Shown piece after piece: positions 16,692 through 24,506 of a stretch of 64,000 bases of DNA. The notes beneath the pieces were generated by a model. It saw only the letters and a program-made list of their open reading frames with translations. It did no database searches and was not told where the DNA came from. Within the stretch, counting starts at the first letter, position 1, and each line of letters begins with the position of its first letter. The position numbers were made by a program, and so were the translations under genes. Source of the DNA: Bog-105 sp965277855 (GTDB lineage: Bacteria > Acidobacteriota > Terriglobia > Bryobacterales > Bryobacteraceae); NCBI GenBank assembly GCA_965277855.1, contig OZ255847.1, positions 4,030,001-4,094,000 of the forward strand, in the 5' to 3' direction.

Positions 16692-19010
16692 ATGAGCCGC
16701 GAAGACCTTTCTGAACTTGAATCAAAAGCCGACGACGCCGCTCTCCGGCAGGTGCAGGCCGAGCTTCGAGTATCGCAGCGCCAGCTGCAACGGCTTCTGG
16801 AACTCGTCGACAAGCATCACGGGCAGCTCGCCGCCCACGAATCTTCGATTGGACGGCTCGACCGCATCATAAACGAAATGCTCACCGGGCGCGTCTGGCG
16901 AACACTGCGCGCGACGGGCAATTTTGCGAAGCGCCTTATGCCGGGATTTCAAGCGCCCTCCTCGGACAGCATCGCTCTGAATACTGGACAACGGTCGTAT
17001 CTGATGTGTGACGAGCCGAGACCAACCGATCTCACCCTACGCAGCGGCAACATCACCGTGCGTGGTTGGGCTTTGGCACAAGGCGGCGTCGATTCAGTCC
17101 AGATCCAGGTGCCAGGAATTTCGATGATCGAGACACGGCCTTCGCTCCCACGACCCGACGTGAAAAAGCATCATCCAGATCTCGACAAGACAGGCCGCAC
17201 CGGCTTTCTGGTTGATGTCGACTCTCTCGAACTGCCGAATGGCCGCCATACCATTACCTTGCGTCTGATGTCCCAGGGGAAGGCTATCCGCGAGACGAGA
17301 ACCGCCGTCCAGATCGATCACGAACACGGTTTCGCTTCTGACTACTATCGCTGGATATTCGACTTTGAAGAGCCCGACGACGAATTGATCGCGCTGAAGC
17401 TGGCCGGCTTCTTAACTCGGCCCGTCTTCAGTATTTTGATGCCCGTTTTCAATACCGATCCTGCGATTTTGACTGCCGCTATTGAGTCGGTGATGGCACA
17501 GTCCTATCAAAACTGGGAGTTATGTATTGCCGACGACCACTCGTCACGGGCCGAAACGCAATCCGTCCTGCAGCGCTTCGCCGCGGGAGATTCCCGGATC
17601 AAAGTGGTCTTCAAAACCGAACAAAGCGGCATTTCGAACACCTGTAACGCCGCTTGGGAAAAAGCGTCTGGCGATTATGTCGCCTTTCTCGATCATGACG
17701 ACACTCTCGCGCCACATGCGCTCGCCTATCTGTGCGAAGCGATCGATCGCCACCCGGCAGCCGATCTGCTTTACAGCGATGAGGACAAAATCGACAACAA
17801 GAACAAGCGGTTCGAACCGTTTTTTAAGCCCGACTGGTCGCCGGACCTGATCCTCTCGGAAAACTACATGACTCACTTTCTTGTTTTGCGGCGAGATCTG
17901 GCCGAGAAGACCGGCCGCCTGAATCCGGAGTATGACGGCAGCCAGGATTACGATTTAATTCTGCGTGCGTCGGAGCAGGCCCAGGAGATCCATCATGTTC
18001 CGAAGGTGCTCTATCACTGGCGCGCCACGGAAGGATCCACCGCAGTGACGCAGGACAATAAGCAGTACGCGCTAACGGCCGCGCAGCGCGCTCTGGAAGG
18101 TCATGCGGAGCGGGCCCAGACCATCAGCCATATCGAAACAGGAAAAGTAATTGGCCGCTGGCGCCCACGCTATGCAATTCCCGAGGGTACGCGCGTGAGC
18201 ATCATCATTGCCTCTGGCGGTAAGCTCGACGTGCTGAAGGAGAATCTGGAGAGTCTGTTCGGCAAGACCCGGTATGGTTCGTTCGAAGTCGTTGTGATAG
18301 ACAATTCGAAGCAGAACAGCATCGAAGTCTATGTGCGCGGCTTGGCCAGGCAGCAGCCCAACCTGCGTTACATCGACTGGCGAAACAAACCGTTCAACTA
18401 TTCCGCTATTAATAACATCGCCGCCCGCCAGTGCGATTCGCCCGTATTGCTGTTTCTGAACGATGACACGTCCGTGATCGAGCCCGACTGGCTGGAGGCA
18501 ATGGTTGAATTGGCCATGCGTCCTGAAGTTGGGGCCGTGGGCCCTAAGCTGTTGTACCCGGACGGCCGCATTCAGCACGCCGGGGTCATTATGGGCCTTT
18601 ACGACAACTGCGGGCATGGCTTCAAGGGACTCGATGGCGCCACCCAACACTATTTCGACTTTCCCGACGTCATTCGCAACGTGAGCGCCGTCACGGGCGC
18701 ATGTCTGATGGCCCGTGCCGACGTCTTCTGGCAGGTGGGCGGCTTCGATGAGGTAAAGTTCGCCGTGGCCTTCAACGACATCGATCTCTGTCTGAAAATC
18801 GGCAACCAGGGCTATCGCGTGCTCTATACGCCCCACGCCGTTTTGACTCACTACGAGGCGTTTTCGAAGACCTCAAAAGATCTTGTTCCTCACCCTGAGG
18901 AAGTCGAAGCTATGCGGCTGAAATGGGAAAGCGCGATCAATGCCGACCCGTACTATAACCCCAACTTAACCCGGAATGACGAAGACTATTCGCTCAAAAC
19001 TCGCATGTGA
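16692..19010 (+). CDS. Two-domain GT2 glycosyltransferase with N-terminal coiled coil
   Basis: A 772-residue protein with two tandem GT-A domains. Residues 1-65 form a coiled coil (DDAALRQVQAELRVSQRQLQRLLELV); about 95-215 is a beta-rich domain (ITVRGWALAQGGVDSVQIQVPG). The first GT2 domain starts near 243 (VFSILMPVFNTD) with LDHDD near 334. The second starts near 502 (RVSIIIASGGK) with FLNDDTSV near 591 and ends in FNDIDLCLKIGNQGYRVLYTPHAVLTHYE. Such proteins usually build O-antigen or capsule chains with alternating sugars. ATG 16692 is preferred over 16641 because it avoids overlap with the divergent glycosyltransferase; neither has a clear ribosome-binding site. Divergent from the CTG-start GT2, it probably belongs to the same polysaccharide locus. 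Confidence 0.88.
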   Translation: MSREDLSELESKADDAALRQVQAELRVSQRQLQRLLELVDKHHGQLAAHESSIGRLDRIINEMLTGRVWRTLRATGNFAKRLMPGFQAPSSDSIALNTGQRSYLMCDEPRPTDLTLRSGNITVRGWALAQGGVDSVQIQVPGISMIETRPSLPRPDVKKHHPDLDKTGRTGFLVDVDSLELPNGRHTITLRLMSQGKAIRETRTAVQIDHEHGFASDYYRWIFDFEEPDDELIALKLAGFLTRPVFSILMPVFNTDPAILTAAIESVMAQSYQNWELCIADDHSSRAETQSVLQRFAAGDSRIKVVFKTEQSGISNTCNAAWEKASGDYVAFLDHDDTLAPHALAYLCEAIDRHPAADLLYSDEDKIDNKNKRFEPFFKPDWSPDLILSENYMTHFLVLRRDLAEKTGRLNPEYDGSQDYDLILRASEQAQEIHHVPKVLYHWRATEGSTAVTQDNKQYALTAAQRALEGHAERAQTISHIETGKVIGRWRPRYAIPEGTRVSIIIASGGKLDVLKENLESLFGKTRYGSFEVVVIDNSKQNSIEVYVRGLARQQPNLRYIDWRNKPFNYSAINNIAARQCDSPVLLFLNDDTSVIEPDWLEAMVELAMRPEVGAVGPKLLYPDGRIQHAGVIMGLYDNCGHGFKGLDGATQHYFDFPDVIRNVSAVTGACLMARADVFWQVGGFDEVKFAVAFNDIDLCLKIGNQGYRVLYTPHAVLTHYEAFSKTSKDLVPHPEEVEAMRLKWESAINADPYYNPNLTRNDEDYSLKTRM

Positions 19011-19045
19011 GTCCGAAACTCGTTAAGCTACAACTAGAGAGTTTC

Positions 19046-19225
19046 ATGAACAAAACGGGCGAACGCATTACCCATACCGATTTCGAGGGCCGGACCATCA
19101 CTGACGCCAATGCGCTGTTGAAAGATCCCAAAGTGCAGGAGACCATTCGCAGGCTTTCGAGAAATCGCATCGCTGGGCCCCGCAAAGGCGAGGTCACCTA
19201 TCTGCGCTACCGCAAGCCAGAATAA
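19046..19225 (+). CDS. Small hypothetical protein (59 aa)
   Basis: MNKTGERITHTDFEGRTITD begins a small basic protein with a helical middle (DANALLKDPKVQETIRRLSRN) and a short basic tail. A longer frame from GTG 19007 overlaps the glycosyltransferase stop; the ATG at 19046, preceded by AGAGAG, is preferred. It has no export signal and no recognised family. The next gene begins 13 nt downstream, so the two are probably co-translated. It could be a regulator or partner of that membrane protein. Confidence 0.6.
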   Translation: MNKTGERITHTDFEGRTITDANALLKDPKVQETIRRLSRNRIAGPRKGEVTYLRYRKPE

Positions 19226-19238
19226 ATCCGGCAAGTGA

Positions 19239-19928
19239 ATGCCGTACAACCTGCTCCTGCTCCCACTGTTGGGCGGGTATCTGTTTTTTCACATCACGCA
19301 CTATTTCCGTTTCAGTGCCCAGCGTTTAGATGGTTATCGCCTTCTGTTGCAGACAGCTATTGCCGGTACTTGTCTCGCCGCCATTGCTCGCATTCTCAGT
19401 CTGCTGTTGGATCTCGTCTTTGGAAACAATATCGTTGAGCGTGCCTGGGCTTTGTTCTCGCCGTTCGCCTTCTCGGGTACCAGTGCTCTGTCCCTTCTAC
19501 TCGGACCCGGGATCGCCCTCATCTGGAACTGTTTTGTCGATACCGAGGAAGCCAAAGAAATTGAGATCCGCAAACACGGCAGCTCTCTAACCAAGTTGCT
19601 GTATCGCGCGCAAAAAGAAAACCTCCTGGTCTCGATTACGCTCGACACTCGCAAATGGTACGTCGGCTGGGTCGCCGAATCTCCCAACCTCGATCCCCAG
19701 GAGCTTTACTTCCGTTTGCTCCCATTCACCAGCGGTTATCGCGACTACAACAACCTGGAAGCGATTCGCACCAACTTCTACGAAGACGTGCTGGGCCACG
19801 AATCGATGAACCTCAACGATCTCTACATCACTCTGCCGCTCAAGGATGTGAAGACGGCCAACCTGTTCAACGAGAATCTATATGACGAATACTTCGCGGG
19901 CCCGGGCGCGGAAGCCGGTGAGGAGTGA
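19239..19928 (+). CDS. Membrane protein of unknown function
   Basis: A 229-residue protein with three hydrophobic segments in the first half: NLLLLPLLGGYLFFHI, LLQTAIAGTCLAAIARILSLLLDLVF and FAFSGTSALSLLLGPGIALIW. The second half is soluble and beta-rich: LLVSITLDTRKWYVGWVAESP, then ELYFRLLPFTSGYRDYNNLEAIR, and ends in an acidic tail. The VSITLDTRKWYVGWV segment looks like an SH3-like or PRC-like small barrel on the cytoplasmic side, similar in style to DUF6338-type proteins, but I cannot confirm that. It is paired with the 59-residue gene upstream. Confidence 0.72.
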   Translation: MPYNLLLLPLLGGYLFFHITHYFRFSAQRLDGYRLLLQTAIAGTCLAAIARILSLLLDLVFGNNIVERAWALFSPFAFSGTSALSLLLGPGIALIWNCFVDTEEAKEIEIRKHGSSLTKLLYRAQKENLLVSITLDTRKWYVGWVAESPNLDPQELYFRLLPFTSGYRDYNNLEAIRTNFYEDVLGHESMNLNDLYITLPLKDVKTANLFNENLYDEYFAGPGAEAGEE

Positions 19929-19936
19929 TGGCCCTC

Positions 19937-20374
19937 TCATGCGCCATCTAAACTGAAGCGTCCGGGCCCGGTAATCAAAATGGTAAGAGCCCAGATGAAG
20001 AATAGCAGCGCAAGTTCGCCTCCATGCGGCCCCGAGAGCGCGAATTTGTGAACCAGCATGAAGGCCGCTCCTGTGTTGATGGCCACGATCAGCGCCGCCC
20101 AGCGCGCGGCCAGCCCCAGTGCGATCAGCAGGGAGCAAACCACGTCCGAGAGAATCGCGAACAGCAGCGTCAAGCGGCCGCCGATGTGCAGCGGGTCCGG
20201 AAAATGCGCGGCCATTTGCGAAAAGTGGACCACCTTCACCCATCCGTGCAAAATGCACAAGCTCAAGCCAAAACCAACACGCAGAATCAATAAACCCAAG
20301 TCATAGTGCCTCGGCAGAAAGCTCAGCCTCATGAATTTGTTCATTCGTGTCATTGTGCCACTATGCGCGAACAT
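19937..20374 (-). CDS. DoxX family membrane protein
   Basis: A 145-residue integral membrane protein with four hydrophobic helices. DLGLLILRVGFGLSLCILHGWVKV is the usual DoxX opening, followed by FAILSDVVCSLLIALGLAARWAALIVAINTGAAF and LALLFFIWALTILITGPGRFSLD. DoxX/DoxD-like proteins are linked to thiosulfate:quinone oxidoreduction in archaea and to redox/thiol stress in other bacteria; the bacterial role is not settled. The farthest ATG (20374) lies only 6 nt from the divergent reading frame at 20381, so ATG 20353, 20344 or 20332 may be the real start. Confidence 0.86.
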   Translation of the reverse strand: MFAHSGTMTRMNKFMRLSFLPRHYDLGLLILRVGFGLSLCILHGWVKVVHFSQMAAHFPDPLHIGGRLTLLFAILSDVVCSLLIALGLAARWAALIVAINTGAAFMLVHKFALSGPHGGELALLFFIWALTILITGPGRFSLDGA

Positions 20375-20380
20375 AGCTAA

Positions 20381-20842
20381 ATGCGTCTGCGCTGTTTCGG
20401 GCTAGCCTGTCTGGCTGCTGGTATCTGTTTTGGACAAGAGCGCATCGAGCAAACACGAATCGAAGTGACCATTAACGGCCAGCGGCAATCGCTGAACGGA
20501 CACTTGATCGTCGCGCTCAGCAAAGACGAAAAGACCGAGCCCCGCTTTCAGATTGCCGAGACTTATGAATCGGCCCAGGCGTTCGGTTTAGATGTGGAAC
20601 ATCTTGCGCCGGGCGCGCCGGTCGTAATTGATGCGGGTACCGCCGGTTATCCCCTCGAACACCTCTCTGATTTGCCCGACGGAGATTACTTCGTGCAGGG
20701 AGTCTTCAATGTCTACGATCAATTTCACCTGGCCGGCGGCGCGGTCGTGGAACTGCCGCCTGATCATGGCGAGGGTCAGCAGTGGAACGAAAAACCCGGC
20801 AATCCGTACTCGAAACCGGTCAAAATTCACCTGAGCCTCGAA
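20381..20842 (+). pseudogene. Truncated secreted protein (N-terminal domain of a putative esterase family)
   Basis: A signal peptide (RLRCFGLACLAAGICFG) is followed by a beta-rich domain of about 130 residues (RIEVTINGQRQSLNGHLIVALS, APVVIDAGTAGYPLEHLSDLPDGDYFVQGVFNVYDQFHLAGG, QWNEKPGNPYSKPVKIHL). As I remember this acidobacterial family, the domain precedes a large alpha/beta-hydrolase part. Here the similarity stops near 20842. The frame stays open to 21142 but from about 20885 it only shadows the next gene and gives an Arg/Ser-rich tail with no protein character. It seems to be cut off by the sequence that brought in the gene at 20889. A short secreted protein is the alternative. Confidence 0.55.
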
Positions 20843-20888
20843 CTTGAACTAACGTCCGCGTGCTTCTTGGAAGGTAGGATAATTGTCT

Positions 20889-21893
20889 GTGGCGAAGCAC
20901 GACGTCATCATCAAGAACCTGATGGCCTTGACCCGCACTCGCTCGTTCAACGCTGCCGTGAAAGGGTGGGAAGTCAAGAACGTAGTCTCGCTCCCCGAGT
21001 GGCAGACTCAAGCTTGCGAGCTTTGCGGAACGAGGTTTCGTCAAGGTGCTCGTATCTATTACCCGAAAACAAAAGCAACGATCTTGGTCGACGGCACTTG
21101 TCTGGAGACTATCCGGAAGAGCCATTTCCCTTTGACGTTTGATTTCGCACGGGCCAAACAGCAAACACATCGCACACTCGTAGGTCTCTACGGCGATCTC
21201 ACCGATCCCGGGAATTGGCTCAAGTGGCTTCTCGACAATACGCCTCGTCGCCTCGCCCCGCTCTTAGCGGATCTGCAACTTTTCGGTGCCCTACCGAGCC
21301 GCAAGGAACTGGATGATTTAATTCAGTTTCACGACAAGAAGAGACGCTTTAGGCGGACTGCCTTGCTTCCAAACGCAAGAACACTGGAAGTCATTCTGCG
21401 GATCAAGATTCCGTATGAGATCACGATAGAGCAAGCCAGGAAGATTCAGGCCAGATTTGAGCGGAAGCCAACCCGCGTACGCGTTCCTGCTAACGCTCGG
21501 GCATATGCCGCTCGGATTCTTCAGCCCTCTATGAAAGCAGATCCAGATTTGAATGCCTTGTGGGCGACTTTAACGCAGACGGAAAAGAGAGCCGTTGCCG
21601 CGATTGCCGCCCTGGACGAACGGGCGGCGCGCGAAGACTCCGTTTTATGCTCTCCCGCGATGGCGACCGCTTGGCCTAGCGCGCGCCGCGGCCCCATGTT
21701 CGTATGGAATTCTAAAGTGGGACTCGGATTCGTGGGAGCGGAGGACCGAGTCGATGATCATAAAGCACATGTTTGGATTTGGAGATCTCGCAAATACGGA
21801 GAAAATGCTTTTGATCTTCAGTTTTGGCGTGGAGTTGCGGGATGTTCTGCGGAGTCAGTAGACCTGATGGAGAACCTTGCCTTTTCCTCGTAA
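20889..21893 (+). CDS. Hypothetical protein with a Cys-x2-Cys element
   Basis: A soluble protein of 334 residues from GTG 20889 (TTG 20883 adds two residues); GGAAGG and AGGA lie just upstream. Near residue 35 there is CELCGTRFRQGARIYYP followed 17 residues later by GTCLETI, possibly a small zinc-binding knuckle. The rest is rich in basic residues and helices (RALERKPTRVRV-like segments, DKKRRFRRTALLPNARTLEVIL). The C-terminal part has FVWNSKVGLGFVGAEDRVDDHKAHVWIW, probably beta. No family recognised. It begins where the truncated secreted gene ends, and has no partner downstream, so it may have been acquired by insertion. Confidence 0.68.
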   Translation: MAKHDVIIKNLMALTRTRSFNAAVKGWEVKNVVSLPEWQTQACELCGTRFRQGARIYYPKTKATILVDGTCLETIRKSHFPLTFDFARAKQQTHRTLVGLYGDLTDPGNWLKWLLDNTPRRLAPLLADLQLFGALPSRKELDDLIQFHDKKRRFRRTALLPNARTLEVILRIKIPYEITIEQARKIQARFERKPTRVRVPANARAYAARILQPSMKADPDLNALWATLTQTEKRAVAAIAALDERAAREDSVLCSPAMATAWPSARRGPMFVWNSKVGLGFVGAEDRVDDHKAHVWIWRSRKYGENAFDLQFWRGVAGCSAESVDLMENLAFSS

Positions 21894-22165
21894 CGACCCT
21901 TTCGCGGCCAGACGATTGCCAGGCGAACGAACGTCATCACATGTTAAGCCGCGCCCCATAACTCGCCTCGTTTGACCGAGAAGGCCTGTCAGAGAAGCAG
22001 CCGGCCATGATTGAAGGCCCGATAGTTACGCGCATTTCCAGCATCGGGCAACCTTTTCGTTCATCCGTGCGCCATCCACCCCCCAAGTTGTCCGTATAGT
22101 CGGCAAGTCGGCCGAATGCACAGGCTTCACTTAATCACCGAAACCATCTGCCTCACAAACACCCC
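21894..22165. other. Intergenic region with no recognisable feature
   Basis: About 270 nt between the unknown gene and the convergent membrane glycosyltransferase. I see no tRNA, no clear terminator hairpin and no open frame with protein character. It may be the far side of the insertion suspected at 20842. Confidence 0.3.
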
Positions 22166-23617
22166 TCACCTCACCCGCCGGTAAACCACGCTCAATCCCG
22201 TCCGCCCCACCACTCGATACCGCCCCAGCCACCGCCGCACTTCCGGATAAACCGTCAACGCTAAACGCGGATTCAACAACCCCAATCCATCCACCACCCA
22301 GGTCGGCTTACTTCGTACAAACTCCATCCTGTCCACCGCCGCCGCTCCGCCATAGATCGCGTCTCTTGCCTGCAAATGCCGGTCCGCCGGCACGCCAGTG
22401 AGCGCTTGCGAATCCCAGAACTGACTATCGCTCGTCAACCGCGTATAGACATAAATATCCGGCCGGTAACCCCACACAAACAGCGTGTCTCCCGCCCGCG
22501 CCCCCGAGCGAATCACGTTAGAAACGGCCCGCGCATCCTGATCCATCACCACATCGCTCCACCGCAGCCTCTTCCCCGTCATGTTGTCGTAAGCCAGACT
22601 CACGTATCGCGGTCCAAACCGAACGAACGGCACCAGCAGAGCCACACTCGCCAGCGCGATCGTCAGAGCCGGCTTCCGCCGCCACGCCAGCACCAAACCT
22701 CGCGCACCCGCCACCACCATTGGCGGCAGCAGTTGCAAAAAATAATGCGGCGCAAACCGTGTCCCCAAGCAAACCGCCGCAAACGAAACGAGCAGCCAGG
22801 TCGCCAATCGCCACCGGTCCCGGCGCTCACTCCGCCAGAGCGCCACGCCTGCACCTCCCGCCAGCGCTGCGTGAAACCCGAACCAGTGCAGCGACCGCGT
22901 CACCCCGGTAGCAAACGGATGCAGCACCGGCGATTGCGCGGCGTAAATCCAACCCCAACGCCACACCTGTTCGCAATAACCCGCCCACGCCCCCGCCGCT
23001 ACCGCCACACCACTCGCCAGCAACAACGGCACCGCAAACCCCACCAGCAGCATCGGCAACGATCCGAACAGCCACAACCCGCACACCGCCAGCACAAACA
23101 AACCCTTCGCATTCGCCAGAAACGCGACCGCGCACAGCGCCCCCGCCTGCCACGCGCGCCCGCTAAACGCAAAATAGACCGCGGCAATATGCGGCGCAAT
23201 CATCAACGCATCCGCCGCGAACGCGATCACCGCCGAAGGCAAATAAAACGTCAGGAAGAAAGCCAGCAGAACCGCCGCTGCCTGTCCCTCCCGTTCGCCC
23301 CACCACGCCCGCGCCAACCGGTAGATCAGGTAACACGCCAGCACCACGTACGCCGCATCGAGCAAGCGTAGGGGCCACCCCGCATAGCCGCCAATCAACC
23401 AGTAATAAATCGCCGAGAGCGGTGGCTTGTCGTACCAGAAATCGCGATACGGCACGCGGCCATGCACCAGATTGAGCGCCGCCGCGAGGTGGTAATCTTC
23501 ATCCGCCCATAGCAGGTTCACATGGCTCAACCGCAATAACGCCAGCACCGCCACAGCCAGTGAAACAGCCCCTCTTCTTCGCTTGTCCTGCTGCTCTCCG
23601 GCGCTGCTTTCATCCAC
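22166..23617 (-). CDS. Integral-membrane glycosyltransferase (GT39/GT83, ArnT/PMT-like)
   Basis: A 483-residue membrane protein with about ten hydrophobic helices. The first extracytoplasmic loop contains WADEDYHLAAALNLVHGRVPYRDFWYDKPPL, the acidic DED/D-type catalytic loop seen in polyprenyl-phosphate-sugar-dependent transferases of the PMT/ArnT fold. A C-terminal soluble part (about 355-483) faces the periplasm: SNVIRSGARAGDTLFVWGYRPDIYVYTRL, then TWVVDGLG. Such enzymes transfer a sugar from a lipid carrier to lipid A, protein or polysaccharide in the periplasm. The acceptor is unknown. It is divergent from lptB. Confidence 0.84.
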   Translation of the reverse strand: MDESSAGEQQDKRRRGAVSLAVAVLALLRLSHVNLLWADEDYHLAAALNLVHGRVPYRDFWYDKPPLSAIYYWLIGGYAGWPLRLLDAAYVVLACYLIYRLARAWWGEREGQAAAVLLAFFLTFYLPSAVIAFAADALMIAPHIAAVYFAFSGRAWQAGALCAVAFLANAKGLFVLAVCGLWLFGSLPMLLVGFAVPLLLASGVAVAAGAWAGYCEQVWRWGWIYAAQSPVLHPFATGVTRSLHWFGFHAALAGGAGVALWRSERRDRWRLATWLLVSFAAVCLGTRFAPHYFLQLLPPMVVAGARGLVLAWRRKPALTIALASVALLVPFVRFGPRYVSLAYDNMTGKRLRWSDVVMDQDARAVSNVIRSGARAGDTLFVWGYRPDIYVYTRLTSDSQFWDSQALTGVPADRHLQARDAIYGGAAAVDRMEFVRSKPTWVVDGLGLLNPRLALTVYPEVRRWLGRYRVVGRTGLSVVYRRVR

Positions 23618-23699
23618 TCACCGCGTATCATAAGACATACGGCCAGGCACTCCCCGCTTTTGGCAGATCTATTCAAATGTGCCTCATGCAAATGTGCCG

Positions 23700-24440
23700 A
23701 TGAAAACACTGCAGACCGTCGAAATCGCCAAGTCCTACAACGGCCGCAAAGTTGTCGATAACGTCTCCGTCTGGGTCACGCAAGGCGAAGTGGTAGGCTT
23801 GCTCGGTCCCAACGGCGCAGGCAAAACTACTTCGTTCTACATCATCGTCGGCCTGGTCAGTCCCGATGCCGGCCAGGTGCTTCTCAACGAACAGCCCATC
23901 ACCGAACTGCCCATGTATCTGCGCGCCCGACGCGGCGTCAGTTATCTGCCCCAAGAACCGTCCGTCTTCCGCAAGTTGAGTGTCGAAGATAATCTCATGG
24001 CCATCCTGCAGACCCTCTCACTTAATGGCCGCGAGCGTCGCGAACGCATGAATATCCTCATCGACGATCTCGGCCTCGAAACCGTCCGCCACAGCAAAGG
24101 CTACATGCTCTCGGGCGGTGAGCGGCGTCGCGTCGAAATCGCCCGCGCTCTCGTCCTCCAGCCCGACTTTATTCTGCTCGACGAGCCTTTCTCCGGCATC
24201 GATCCTATCCAGGTCCTCGAACTCCAGCGCATCATCGGCGACCTCAAACGCAAAGGCATCGGCATCCTCGTCACTGACCACAACGTGCGCGAAACGCTCG
24301 CCGTCACCGATCGCGCCTACATCATCAACAGCGGCCGCATCTTCCGCGCCGGCTCCCCCGATTCGCTGGGCAACGATCCCGAAGTCAAGCGCATTTATCT
24401 CGGCGAAAACTTCTATTTCCCACCCGTCCCCGTCGCCTGA
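23700..24440 (+). CDS. lptB: LPS export ABC transporter ATP-binding protein LptB
   Basis: Cytoplasmic ATPase of the LptB2FG complex that extracts LPS from the inner membrane. It has 246 residues from ATG 23700 (a GTG at 23679 is possible). Walker A is GLLGPNGAGKTTSFY, the Q-loop is SYLPQEPSVFRKL, the ABC signature is LSGGERRRVEIARAL, Walker B is FILLDEPFSGIDP, and the switch histidine is in VTDHNVRETL. The late segment SPDSLGNDPEVKRIYLGENF is diagnostic for LptB. rpoN follows 66 nt downstream, the conserved lptB-rpoN-hpf arrangement. Confidence 0.97.
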   Translation: MKTLQTVEIAKSYNGRKVVDNVSVWVTQGEVVGLLGPNGAGKTTSFYIIVGLVSPDAGQVLLNEQPITELPMYLRARRGVSYLPQEPSVFRKLSVEDNLMAILQTLSLNGRERRERMNILIDDLGLETVRHSKGYMLSGGERRRVEIARALVLQPDFILLDEPFSGIDPIQVLELQRIIGDLKRKGIGILVTDHNVRETLAVTDRAYIINSGRIFRAGSPDSLGNDPEVKRIYLGENFYFPPVPVA

Positions 24441-24506
24441 ATCACCCCAACCTCCGGTTTTTCCTACATCTTAAAAACCCGTGCGCGGTGTTAAACTGAG
24501 GGGCAA

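Noticed and set aside
20843..21142. C-terminal extension of the truncated secreted protein
   Set aside because: The reading frame remains open, but from 20885 it is just another frame of the next gene and carries an Arg/Ser-rich sequence with no family match.
22376..23371. 331-codon open frame on the plus strand
   Set aside because: It lies wholly antisense to the membrane glycosyltransferase. Its translation is dominated by Arg, Pro, His and Gln with no domain, as expected for a shadow of a GC-rich gene.
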